From QYQD01 sp040755415 (lineage in GTDB: Bacteria > Desulfobacterota > QYQD01), in contig JBFMAZ010000088.1 in assembly GCA_040755415.1 (NCBI GenBank), positions 1 through 7,935 on the forward strand: 7,935 bases of DNA. The letters are read 5' to 3'. Position 1 is the first letter of the stretch, and each line of letters opens with the position of its first letter. The notes below the pieces were generated by a model that was not told the origin of the DNA, made no database searches, and worked only from the letters and a program-made list of their open reading frames with translations. Below are positions 1 through 6,847 of the stretch, in pieces. The position numbers and the translations under genes are program-made.

Positions 1-111
1 CAAAATGAAGCCCGCAATTTCGCTGCCTGTGCGGTGCACGCAGACAAGGACAATGATCTCACATCCGAAAATATCAAAGATCAATGGGAATACTTACATG
101 CAAAAACCTAA
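1..111 (+). CDS. Possible C-terminal tail of an unidentified plus-strand gene (partial)
   Basis: Frame 1 is open from the first base to a TAA at 109-111, giving 36 codons that end in QWEYLHAKT. The composition is soluble-protein-like, rich in Asp, Glu, Asn and Lys. If real, it is the end of a gene entering from the left and convergent with the minus-strand operon that ends at 257. I do not recognise the family. An open stretch of this length can occur by chance, and no clear terminator hairpin follows it, although a T8 run lies at about 238-245. The 145 bp between it and the operon end shows nothing else I can support. Confidence 0.35.
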   Translation, partial: QNEARNFAACAVHADKDNDLTSENIKDQWEYLHAKT

Positions 112-256
112 CCGGACAAAGCTGATTATTTCTAACATATCCGTTGTAATTTTCAAATAAAAAACAGCGGGATGTGGAAATAGACACATATAGTGTTTTG
201 GTACCAATGGAGGCGCTTCGGAAAGAAGGATAGTAGTTTTTTTTGCCATCTGCTCA

Positions 257-1072
257 TCAGGCCGACGACGAAAGGCTGCCGAGCAGCGAGAGGCCGGCCA
301 CGGCATGCCACGTGGCGTCTAGAAAGGCGGTTGCGCCCTGGATGCGGGCGAATCCGCCGCTTGCGGTCCGGCAGGCCATAATAAAAGCACACGCACCATC
401 GGGGTCTATGGGCTGCACACCAAGCAGGGCCAGAGCGCGAAGACAGGTGTGACAGTTTTCAATGTAGGATGTGGTTCCGGGAAGAAATCCAAAGGCTCCG
501 TCGCCATTCTGACAGGCCTGAAGCCAGGAAACCAGGACAGCTCGGTGCGGCATCTGATGTATTCGTTTCCTGTCCACAAGATATAGGATCATCCAAAGTT
601 CGGCCGCCGTTCTCCAGCGGGCTAGGGCAAGATCGTTGGCTATTTTCCCCGTAATGTCATTTGTGATCTTCGGGACTTCCCGTAGAATCCTGGCGCAGTA
701 GTACCTCTCGACCAGATCCAACGGTTCCTTCAAGCGGCGTTTTAGGAAAGCCGTCGTTCTATCCTCATCCACCGACATCCCGGCCAGGCGACATCCGTAC
801 AGGACATGGAAGGTAGTCCATGGCGTGATCCATTCTATTTCCGCCATCCGTGAAAGATAGTCTTTAAGGGCCGCGTCCTCATAGTAGGCGAGGGCTGTTT
901 TTCTACGGCCTCTCCTAAGTGTTTCAAGGATACAAAGTGCGTGGTAGGTGTCTTCTACGGTCGCCGGGAGCTTCGGGGTAGCCCCGTAACCGCCGGTTTC
1001 TTTCCGTCTCGCTTTGACGAACCTTAGAATCCCATTTACCGTGTCTTCATTTATAGGGAATTGTTTTGTCAT
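257..1072 (-). CDS. Prenyltransferase / squalene-oxidase-repeat protein
   Basis: This 271-residue soluble protein has at least three alpha-alpha repeats of the prenyltransferase beta-subunit and terpene-cyclase type. They are FVKARRKETGGYG (about 18-30), WLQACQNGDGAFGF (about 183-196) and FIMACRTASGGFA (about 230-242). Each is a helix followed by a Gly-Gly/Phe turn and a second helix ending in a Leu-rich stretch (for example LRALALLG). The clearest resemblance is to type-II geranylgeranyltransferase beta-like bacterial proteins. ENCHTC (205-210) and DATWH (252-256) could echo the zinc Asp/Cys/His positions, but this is uncertain. No squalene-cyclase DXDD motif was seen, and the protein is much shorter than squalene-hopene cyclases. 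It is the last gene of the operon, 44 nt after the HEAT gene. The start is ATG at 1072 with no strong Shine-Dalgarno. Substrate and role are unknown. Confidence 0.8.
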   Translation of the reverse strand: MTKQFPINEDTVNGILRFVKARRKETGGYGATPKLPATVEDTYHALCILETLRRGRRKTALAYYEDAALKDYLSRMAEIEWITPWTTFHVLYGCRLAGMSVDEDRTTAFLKRRLKEPLDLVERYYCARILREVPKITNDITGKIANDLALARWRTAAELWMILYLVDRKRIHQMPHRAVLVSWLQACQNGDGAFGFLPGTTSYIENCHTCLRALALLGVQPIDPDGACAFIMACRTASGGFARIQGATAFLDATWHAVAGLSLLGSLSSSA

Positions 1073-1116
1073 GGATATTCGATTTTGAAGCCTGAATGTT
1101 GCCGGAAGTTTTCCGC

Positions 1117-1536
1117 TTAATCAGGAGCGGTTGCGATTTTAAATACCGCCTCTTGAATCGCACGTGCCGGATGTTGTCTCAACATGGCAAGCGCCTTGTT
1201 TCGTTCCGGGCTGTTCGGCAGCTTGCTTAGGCTGCGAACGATCTCCAAACCTTGTACAATGTCTTTAGCATGCCGCATGGCACACTGCGCGAGGGGTACT
1301 GCGGCTGATACGGCTTTCTGATGCCCTAAGCTGATGATTGCCCCCATCCTGACTTCTGAAATCGGATGGTTCAACGCGTGAATCAGACGTTCCGTATATG
1401 AATGCCGCCGCTGCCAAGTGTCCATGTCAACACCGCAAGCCGGGCATTTGCCATGCGGCGAACCCACTTCATGGAAACAATTCGGGCAGAAAAACTGAAC
1501 CGTGCTTCTCGTGGGAGTCCAGGAGCCTTCGGACAT
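1117..1536 (-). CDS. Zinc-ribbon / HEAT-repeat protein (paralogue of 6429-6845)
   Basis: This encodes 139 residues. A short N-terminal zinc ribbon has Cys17, Cys20, Cys31 and Cys34 as CPNC-x10-CPAC. It is followed by an alpha-helical HEAT-like region (about 47-135) containing ALNHPISEVRMGAIISLG. Layout and sequence match the 138-residue protein at 6429-6845: both have CPxC, CPACG and LNHP followed by a repeat helix. The reading frame is open upstream as far as 2496, which makes it look like a C-terminal part of the MFS transporter. I reject that fusion because the in-frame linker is transporter sequence read out of frame. With one base removed, the transporter stops at 1545, 8 nt before this ATG. 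No strong Shine-Dalgarno is visible, so translational coupling to the transporter is likely. The family suggests protein binding or scaffolding; exact function is unknown. Confidence 0.75.
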   Translation of the reverse strand: MSEGSWTPTRSTVQFFCPNCFHEVGSPHGKCPACGVDMDTWQRRHSYTERLIHALNHPISEVRMGAIISLGHQKAVSAAVPLAQCAMRHAKDIVQGLEIVRSLSKLPNSPERNKALAMLRQHPARAIQEAVFKIATAPD

Positions 1537-1544
1537 AGGGGCGT

Positions 1545-2786
1545 TTACGTTAATCGGTTGCGGCCGTGTCGCATGGTGAAACCCAGAAACAGTGCCGTTG
1601 CCGCCAGAGCCGTCGTCATCCCGAAATAGAATGTGGCTGCGGGCGAGATATGGTCCCAGAGCCATCCCCCACACAAGGCTTGCCGGAAACATGGCCAGTC
1701 CAATAGCTGTATTATACACCCCAAAGGCCGTGGCCTTGAAGTCGGCCGGGATTATGGTGGTGAGAAAGGCCTTCTGAACGCCTTCTGTAAGTCCCATGAA
1801 CAGCCCATACAAACCAAATAGAAGCCAGATGACCCTGGTATGCCCCACAGTTGCAAAGCCATAGTAGACAAGTGTAAATAGAAGGAATCCGGAGATTATA
1901 ATCCTTTTCCTTCCGAACCTGTCAGCCGCCACCCCGGCGATAACCGATGTCAGGGAATAGACTAGATTGAAAAACAGATAAACCAGAGGGATGGTCACTG
2001 GCGGCATACCGACTTGCTGTGCCCGCAAGACAAGAAAGACATCGCTTGAATTTCCAAGGGCAAAGATTGTCACCACTAGAAGAAACCATCTGAACCGGCC
2101 GTCAAAATGCCTCAGGGTGAGCTTTGGCCGGTCGACATGCTCAACCGCGCGTGCCTTTTTCTCGGCTATAAAAAAAACAATCAAGAGGACTGCCAGTATT
2201 CCCGGCACCATGGAGAGCCAAAACACCTTGCGGTAGTCGTTCGAGAATATGCCGAGGAAAAAGAAGGCCAGTGCCGGTCCGACCACCGCACCCATGGTGT
2301 CCATGGAACGATGAAACCCGAAGGCCCGGCCCAGGAATCTCCTGTCTGCCGATTCAGAGATTATGGCATCGCGCGGGGCGGTGCGCACGCCTTTGCCGAA
2401 CCGGTCCATGAATCGGGAACCGAGCACCTGGTGCCATCCGGAAGCCAGCGCCACCAGGGGTCTGCTCAATGTAGATATGGCATAGCCTGCGGCCATGAGG
2501 CCCTTGCGACTGCCTATCTTATCCGAAAGCCACCCGGAAAAGACCTTCAGCAGGCTTGCAGTGGATTCCGCAATACCTTCTATTAGACCGACAAAGACTT
2601 ATTCGCCCCGAGCACGTTGGACAGGAAAAGCGGTACCAAGGGATAAATCATCTCTGAACTCACGTCCATAAAGAAACTTACCAGTCCGGTGACGAAGACG
2701 TTCTTACCAATGCATAAAAAATTCCTGTCCTTTCTTGGTGGCCTTTGGTGTGTGTGGTGTAGGCTATTCGTGTATTCCATACCCAT
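1545..2786 (-). pseudogene. MFS transporter, interrupted by two single-base frameshifts
   Basis: The full-length product would be about 413 residues, normal for a 12-helix major facilitator permease. It is split over three frames. The first part (2786 to about 2594) holds TM1 with SFFMDVSSEMIYPLVPLFL and stops at 2583. The second (about 2593 to 1667) starts GLIEGIAES, has the TM2-3 loop motif GWLSDKIGSRKG, then DRFGKGVRTAPRDAI and the second-half motif AADRFGRKR. The third (about 1666 to 1545) gives WDHISPAATFYFG, a last hydrophobic helix and the tail HGRNRLT. The breaks fall on a three-base A/T run (2593-2595, one base short) and a five-base C/G run (1666-1670, one base extra). Both could be sequencing errors or true decay. 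Start ATG 2786 has a modest GAGG upstream; ATG 2780 is an alternative. It resembles a family of inner-membrane exporters, but the substrate is unknown. Confidence 0.8.
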
Positions 2787-2806
2787 CGAGCCTCAAAAGT
2801 CGTCAC

Positions 2807-2823
2807 ACCGGTGAAAAACCGGT
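2807..2823 (-). other. Small intergenic hairpin between the HAD and MFS genes
   Basis: The sequence ACCGGT-GAAAA-ACCGGT can form a 6-bp stem with a 5-nt loop in the 54-nt gap between the HAD stop (2841) and the MFS start (2786). On the minus strand it is followed by only a short T4 run (2794-2797 as A on plus). It may be an attenuator or RNA-stability element, but it is too weak to call a terminator. Confidence 0.3.
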
Positions 2824-2840
2824 CTGTTTCCCATCGCGGC

Positions 2841-3311
2841 TCAAAATCTCAGTGTCGCCTTCAACCGCTTGGTATTGAACAACAAATCCAATCCGCTTCT
2901 TGCTCTGGTGACATGAACGTCGGCGGCCATGATGGCGTCGGCGGCGCACCCCTCTCCTTCGGAGACGGCAATGCCGACTCGTGCGATCTCCAACATCTTG
3001 CGGTCATTATTACCGTTCCCAAAGGCGACCACTCTCTCAGCGCCGAGTTCCCTGACAAATTTCTCCTTTTGAACATCATGGTTTTCCCCTGTAAGGATAT
3101 GAATCTCACAAGGAATCCCCTCCAATTCCGCTCTGGCCCTGCCGAAGGTGTCGGCCGTTAGTATGTGAATCTTCAGAAACTCGGCTATGCTATTCAACTG
3201 TTCACGCACACCGGGCAGGAGTCTCCCGTCCATGGAAAGAGTCCCTGTGAAGTCCGAAACCAGGTGTTCGAGATGAATCAGTCCAAAGCCGGGTACGTCT
3301 ATCTCAATCAT
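2841..3311 (-). CDS. HAD-superfamily soluble P-type-ATPase-like protein (COG4087 type)
   Basis: This encodes 156 residues, a cap-less HAD (Rossmann-like) domain. Motif I is DFTGTLS at 20-26: Asp20 is the nucleophile, and the second acid of the usual DxD is replaced by Thr22, as in the DKTGT of P-type ATPases. Motif II is the Thr in ILTAD (about 52), motif III is probably Lys82 or Lys84, and motif IV is GNGNND (98-103) with Asp103 binding Mg2+. No transmembrane segments are present, so it corresponds to a stand-alone P-domain, the family called soluble P-type ATPase. Threonine at the +2 position usually goes with slow phospho-aspartate turnover, so ordinary phosphatase activity is not assured. 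Start ATG 3311 has a strong AAAGGAG seven bases upstream. It lies 19 nt after the DUF190-CBS gene and 54 nt before the MFS gene. Confidence 0.85.
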   Translation of the reverse strand: MIEIDVPGFGLIHLEHLVSDFTGTLSMDGRLLPGVREQLNSIAEFLKIHILTADTFGRARAELEGIPCEIHILTGENHDVQKEKFVRELGAERVVAFGNGNNDRKMLEIARVGIAVSEGEGCAADAIMAADVHVTRARSGLDLLFNTKRLKATLRF

Positions 3312-3330
3312 GATCGCTCTCCTTTCTTAT

Positions 3331-4620
3331 TCACTGAAGCCTGGATTTAGAGTATGCAAACCCCGTGCGCAAAAGGGAATCACGGCTGATCATCCCTTTG
3401 AAGAGCCCATCGGAGTCAACTACGGGCAGACGTTTCAGCCCGTTTTCAGTCATCAGCTTTATGGCCTCGTGAATGGGCGTATCTTCGGTTACGATTATCA
3501 GTTCCGTTTTCATGACTTCAGCAGCAGTTTGGGCCTGGAGCCGTTCCACGAATTCTTTTCGTTTTCGCCCGGATCCCGTAGGTACCTTGCTTACCAGATA
3601 GTCCCATATGCCGGCCCGGTAGTCGGAAAACGCCGTAAGCAAATCCCGGTCAGAAATCAGTCCTAGAAACCGGCCGGTCTTATCCACGACTGCTACCCTT
3701 TGGATGTCATTGGTGTCTATGACGCGGATGACCTCTTCAACGGATGTTTCCGGTAGTACCGTATGTGTGTCCCGGCGCATGATGTCCGAAACATAATGCA
3801 CATCGATCACCACTATATCCTGCGCCGCGAAGGTCTTCCAATCCGGCGATTCCCTCATAATCGTGCGAAATACATCTATTCGCGATAGTATCCCCACAAG
3901 CCTTCCTTCTGCATTGACGACCGGGAGGCGCTTCAATCCATTCTTCAGCATCAAATGCACGGCCTCTGTTATCGGCTTATCCTCTTGTATGAATATGGCC
4001 GGCCGACTCATAATCTCCTCAGCCCGCTTGAGCGAAAGGGACTCAAGAACCGCTTCGACCTTTTCTTGATCGGATTCGGCCAGGAGACCCAGTCGCAACG
4101 GCATACCGGCCCTATAAATTAAATCTCCTTGGGTTATTATTCCTGCCACCCGGTCCTTCTCGTCGACTATTGGAATGCCGGTGAAAACTGAAGACAATAA
4201 GAGTCTTACTACCTCACTGACAGGAGTTGACAAAGTAACCTTCTTTGGACAAGGGGTCATGACGTCTCTTACTCTGACGTGTCTTGGTATCAGGGACTCC
4301 CCGGTCTTGTGGCTTACCACCCGGAGGCTCTGGACTGCTATAATGCCGTCAGTCACCATCTTCTCTAACCCCGGTAAAACACGATCCAATTCGGACAAAG
4401 GCAGGATAATATCAATTCGAAGGGGCATATTGAAAGAGAGTACCTCAATCCGCTTTGTCGCAAGTTCCCCGTTCTCATAATATCCGTCCGTCCCCTTAGT
4501 TACCATACAACGTGCCGCTATCTTTAAGCCCTGAATATATTGGAGAACGGCGATATGCAGGGGGCTTCCACGCCATCGAGCACCTTCACTTGTAAATATT
4601 TCTATCAGACTGTATTCCAT
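3331..4620 (-). CDS. DUF190 (PII-like) protein fused to four CBS domains
   Basis: The product has 429 residues from ATG 4620; a GTG at 4623 would add one. Residues 1 to about 105 match DUF190, a ferredoxin-like, PII-related fold, with EGARWRGSPLHIAVLQYI and a late MVTDGIIAVQSLRVV strand. DUF190 genes commonly sit beside crcB. Four CBS modules follow, at about 117-170 (VRDVMTPCPKKVTL, GIPIVDEK), 199-254 (EEIMSRPAIFI, LKRLPVV), 277-331 (VSDIMRRDTHTVL, GLISDRDLL) and 366-418 (AEVMKTELIIVTE, LKRLPVV). Paired CBS domains form Bateman modules that usually bind adenine nucleotides. The protein has no membrane segment or obvious catalytic site, so a sensor or regulatory partner for the channel is the best inference. 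It begins 15 nt after crcB stops, with a G7 tract (4629-4635) eight bases upstream as ribosome-binding site. Confidence 0.9.
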   Translation of the reverse strand: MEYSLIEIFTSEGARWRGSPLHIAVLQYIQGLKIAARCMVTKGTDGYYENGELATKRIEVLSFNMPLRIDIILPLSELDRVLPGLEKMVTDGIIAVQSLRVVSHKTGESLIPRHVRVRDVMTPCPKKVTLSTPVSEVVRLLLSSVFTGIPIVDEKDRVAGIITQGDLIYRAGMPLRLGLLAESDQEKVEAVLESLSLKRAEEIMSRPAIFIQEDKPITEAVHLMLKNGLKRLPVVNAEGRLVGILSRIDVFRTIMRESPDWKTFAAQDIVVIDVHYVSDIMRRDTHTVLPETSVEEVIRVIDTNDIQRVAVVDKTGRFLGLISDRDLLTAFSDYRAGIWDYLVSKVPTGSGRKRKEFVERLQAQTAAEVMKTELIIVTEDTPIHEAIKLMTENGLKRLPVVDSDGLFKGMISRDSLLRTGFAYSKSRLQ

Positions 4621-4635
4621 CACGGCAACCCCCCC

Positions 4636-5007
4636 TTATAGCATGCGACCTAGCCACATACCTACGAATACCATGACCATGCCCCCGATATTGTTAAAAA
4701 GAAAATTCTGTCCCGCGATTACGTTGCTTCCCCCATACATAGCGTTCATGGTCTCCAAGGCAAAAGCCGAAAAGGTCGTCAAGGCGCCCAGAAAACCAGT
4801 AATGAAGAACAAGCGTGCTGAGGGATCCATAATATTGCGTTCACCGAGAGCAAAGAACGTTCCAATCAAAAAACAGCCGGACAGATTAGCCAACAGAGTA
4901 CCCCACGGGAAACTGTTTCCGCAAAGTTTGACCGCCAGCAACGAGACCCCGTACCGGCACAATGCGCCCAGGCTCCCACCCATCATTACCAAAAAGATCT
5001 TTTTCAT
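4636..5007 (-). CDS. crcB: CrcB/Fluc fluoride ion channel
   Basis: This encodes 123 residues, the usual length of a single-domain CrcB (Fluc). The four hydrophobic helices lie at about 3-25, 33-55, 66-87 and 100-120. Family motifs are GGSLGALCRYG (10-20, with Arg18), GTLLANLSGCFLIG (36-49, with the conserved Asn41) and GFLGALTTFSAF (71-82), which carries the TTFS segment and phenylalanines lining the fluoride pore. The family forms inner-membrane dual-topology homodimers that let toxic cytoplasmic fluoride leak out. The start at ATG 5007 gives the typical MKKIFLV beginning; AAAGG lies about ten bases upstream. It follows enolase after 145 bp and precedes the DUF190-CBS gene by 15 nt. The fluoride riboswitch at 6991-7040 upstream in the operon supports the function strongly. 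Confidence 0.95.
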   Translation of the reverse strand: MKKIFLVMMGGSLGALCRYGVSLLAVKLCGNSFPWGTLLANLSGCFLIGTFFALGERNIMDPSARLFFITGFLGALTTFSAFALETMNAMYGGSNVIAGQNFLFNNIGGMVMVFVGMWLGRML

Positions 5008-5152
5008 ATCCTGAGAGCCTTTAAGCCAAATACTATCATACTAAAATAACCGGGAAGAAAAGCATAGTTCAAGGCACGCTTAGCCACAGAGAGTCCGATA
5101 ACCCTTTTTAAGTCTGAATCAGGCCCAATAAATTCGTGTCAATTCTGGTTCA
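5008..5152 (-). promoter_or_regulatory. Enolase-crcB spacer with possible internal promoter
   Basis: This 145-bp gap is the largest inside the operon. On the minus strand it has a TTGACA at 5135-5140, inside the 9-mer TTGACACGA that also forms the -35 region of the main promoter (7090-7098). The base pairs 17 nt downstream match a -10 box poorly. A second candidate pair, TTGAAC with TATTTT about 18 nt later, lies nearer crcB. No second fluoride aptamer and no clear terminator were found here. Either candidate could give crcB a basal, riboswitch-independent supply, but this is weakly supported. Confidence 0.25.
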
Positions 5153-6439
5153 CTATCGTCCGGTAGGGAGAAAAGGATTGGCAAAGACCGCCGATCTGTC
5201 GAGTTCCGCCTCAATTTCCAGCAGCCGGTTATATTTGGCTATCCGTTCGCTGCGACAGGCCGAGCCGGTCTTGATCTGGCCGCCGCCCATGGCCACGGCA
5301 AAATCGGCCATGAAGGTGTCCTCAGTTTCCCCGGAACGATGCGATATGACGAAACCCCATCCGGCTTTGCAACACAGTTGAATAGCCTCGATGGTCTCCG
5401 TGACCGTACCGATCTGGTTAAGTTTGATGAGCACGGCATTGGTCGTCTTCTCCTCGATCCCTCGGGCTATGAACCGGGTGTTGGTAACATAGATGTCATC
5501 ACCCACGATCTGGACCTTGTCTCCCAAAACGGCCGTGTGCTCGCGGAATCCCTCCCAGTCATTCTCGGCCAGTCCGTCTTCAATGGATACAATGGGGTAT
5601 TTCTCAATCCAATCTCTGTAAAGCGCGGTCATTTCACTGCTTGTTTTCCTCCCCTGACCTGATTTGCCAAGTTCGTAAGCACCCTTTTCAAAAAAAGAGC
5701 TGGCGGCAGGATCAAGGGCAATGGCTATGTCCCGGCCGGGCCTGTATCCGGCGGCTTCGATCGCCTCGACAATCACCTCACAGGCTTCGTCATTGCTCTT
5801 GAGATTGGGAGCAAACCCGCCTTCGTCGCCCACGCTGGTAGCGTAACCTTTTCTTTTGAGAATGCCTTTGAGGGCATGGAAGGTCTCCGCGCCATAACGC
5901 AAAGCCTCAGCGAAGGTCGGGGCACCTACCGGCATCACCATGAATTCCTGGAAATCTACGCTGTTGTCGGCATGTTTGCCGCCGTTTAGGATGTTCATCA
6001 TGGGGACCGGAATCTGTACGGCGCCCGGCCCGCCCAGATAAGCATAGAGCGGCAGGGCGGCAGAAGTGGCTGCTACACGGGCGACAGCCATGGAGACGCC
6101 TAGGATAGCGTTTGCTCCAAGTTTGCCCTTATTCGGGGTTCCGTCCATTTCAATCATGAGGCGGTCGATTTCGGCCTGCTGCCTGGGATTTTTGCCGATG
6201 AGAGCGGGTGCAATGATTTCGTTGACATTGGCTAATGCTTTCAGCACACCTTTACCGCCATACCGTTTTTTATCCCCGTCACGCAGCTCAACGGCCTCAT
6301 TTTCTCCCGTTGAGGCGCCGGAAGGAACAGATGCCGAAGTTGTGACCCCGTTTTCCAGGGTGACAAAGGCCCGCAGAGTGGGATTTCCACGGGAGTCGAG
6401 AATTTCCATGGCATGCACCGATTTGATCTTACGATTCAT
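5153..6439 (-). CDS. eno: Enolase (phosphopyruvate hydratase)
   Basis: The product has 428 residues, full length for bacterial enolase, which converts 2-phosphoglycerate to phosphoenolpyruvate in cytosolic glycolysis. The flexible loop SGAST is at 40-44, NGGKHADNSVDFQEFM at 152-167 and GDEGG at 204-208 with Glu206. The Mg2+ ligands are Asp243 (ALDPAAS), Glu287 (SIEDGL) and Asp314 (VGDD). The catalytic base is Lys339 in LIKLNQIGT, with SHRSGETED at 366-374 and KTGSACRSERIAKYN at 390-404. All expected active-site residues are present, so it should be active. It overlaps the upstream HEAT gene by 11 nt, with AAGGAG about six bases before ATG 6439. Enolase is inhibited by fluoride together with Mg2+ and phosphate, and eno is among the genes known to lie under fluoride riboswitches, which explains its place here. 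Confidence 0.97.
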   Translation of the reverse strand: MNRKIKSVHAMEILDSRGNPTLRAFVTLENGVTTSASVPSGASTGENEAVELRDGDKKRYGGKGVLKALANVNEIIAPALIGKNPRQQAEIDRLMIEMDGTPNKGKLGANAILGVSMAVARVAATSAALPLYAYLGGPGAVQIPVPMMNILNGGKHADNSVDFQEFMVMPVGAPTFAEALRYGAETFHALKGILKRKGYATSVGDEGGFAPNLKSNDEACEVIVEAIEAAGYRPGRDIAIALDPAASSFFEKGAYELGKSGQGRKTSSEMTALYRDWIEKYPIVSIEDGLAENDWEGFREHTAVLGDKVQIVGDDIYVTNTRFIARGIEEKTTNAVLIKLNQIGTVTETIEAIQLCCKAGWGFVISHRSGETEDTFMADFAVAMGGGQIKTGSACRSERIAKYNRLLEIEAELDRSAVFANPFLPTGR

Positions 6440-6845
6440 TGCTGTCTCCTTTCTTTTTATTCAGTAGGGGCAACGGGGCAAATATGGCCATTACTTCGTC
6501 TCTAACCATCTTTACAGGGTGACAGACCAGAGTACACAAAAATGTCTTGGCCTCTTGAGTACCGATTTCACCAAGCGCCGTTACGGCCGCTTTGGCCACG
6601 GTATCATTTTTGGTGTTCTTGACTAAATTGATGAGTGGATCAACGGCCCGCGTATCCTTCAGCTTGCCAAGCACACAGGCGGCGTTGATCTGAGCATTCG
6701 GGTCAGGATGATTTAGCGTCAGAACAAGTTTATCAAAGTAGTCTTTTGAACTCCAGAACTCTTGGATATTAAACCCGCACGCGGGGCATTCTGTTGCGTT
6801 TTCACCAAGCTCTTGCCAACATTTTGGGCAGTGGGATCGGGGCAT
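6429..6845 (-). CDS. Zinc-ribbon / HEAT-repeat protein, first gene after the fluoride riboswitch
   Basis: This encodes 138 residues. An N-terminal zinc ribbon has Cys6, Cys9, Cys20 and Cys23 (CPKC-x10-CPACG). About 105 residues of HEAT-like helical repeats follow, including LNHPDPNAQINAACVLGKL (44-62), DPLINLVKN (69-77), VAKAAVTALGEIG (83-95) and a final HPVKMVRDEVMAIFA (109-123). No membrane segment or catalytic motif is visible; HEAT repeats normally bind other proteins. I chose ATG 6845, preceded by GGGAGGAG at good spacing; a TTG at 6860 is in frame but has a poorer site. The gene is the first large cistron of the operon and overlaps enolase by 11 nt. A close architectural paralogue lies at 1117-1536. 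Its role in fluoride tolerance is unknown. Confidence 0.85.
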   Translation of the reverse strand: MPRSHCPKCWQELGENATECPACGFNIQEFWSSKDYFDKLVLTLNHPDPNAQINAACVLGKLKDTRAVDPLINLVKNTKNDTVAKAAVTALGEIGTQEAKTFLCTLVCHPVKMVRDEVMAIFAPLPLLNKKKGDSNES

Positions 6846-6847
6846 AC

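Noticed and set aside
225..250. T8 run at 238-245 as an intrinsic terminator for the plus-strand fragment.
   Set aside because: No stable GC-rich hairpin directly precedes it.
1117..2496. A single 459-residue MFS transporter with a C-terminal zinc-ribbon/HEAT domain.
   Set aside because: The linker between the two is out-of-frame transporter sequence. Removing one base in the G5 run restores a proper transporter end with its own stop just before the HEAT gene's ATG.
2107..2586. A 159-codon plus-strand frame opposite the MFS gene.
   Set aside because: Its composition is shadow-like (low hydrophobic content, rich in His, Gly and Arg), and the opposite strand carries clear transporter motifs.
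2583..2600. Programmed -1 frameshift in the MFS gene.
   Set aside because: The bases around the shift (AAG TCT TTG) are not a classic X XXY YYZ slippery site, and no stimulatory structure was noticed. A homopolymer indel is simpler.
4643..5014. A 123-codon plus-strand frame opposite crcB.
   Set aside because: It is an antisense shadow of a well-supported membrane protein, with no ribosome-binding site or recognisable domain.
5008..5152. A second fluoride riboswitch directly upstream of crcB.
   Set aside because: The GATG loop, CTGATG and the pseudoknot complement are all absent from this gap.
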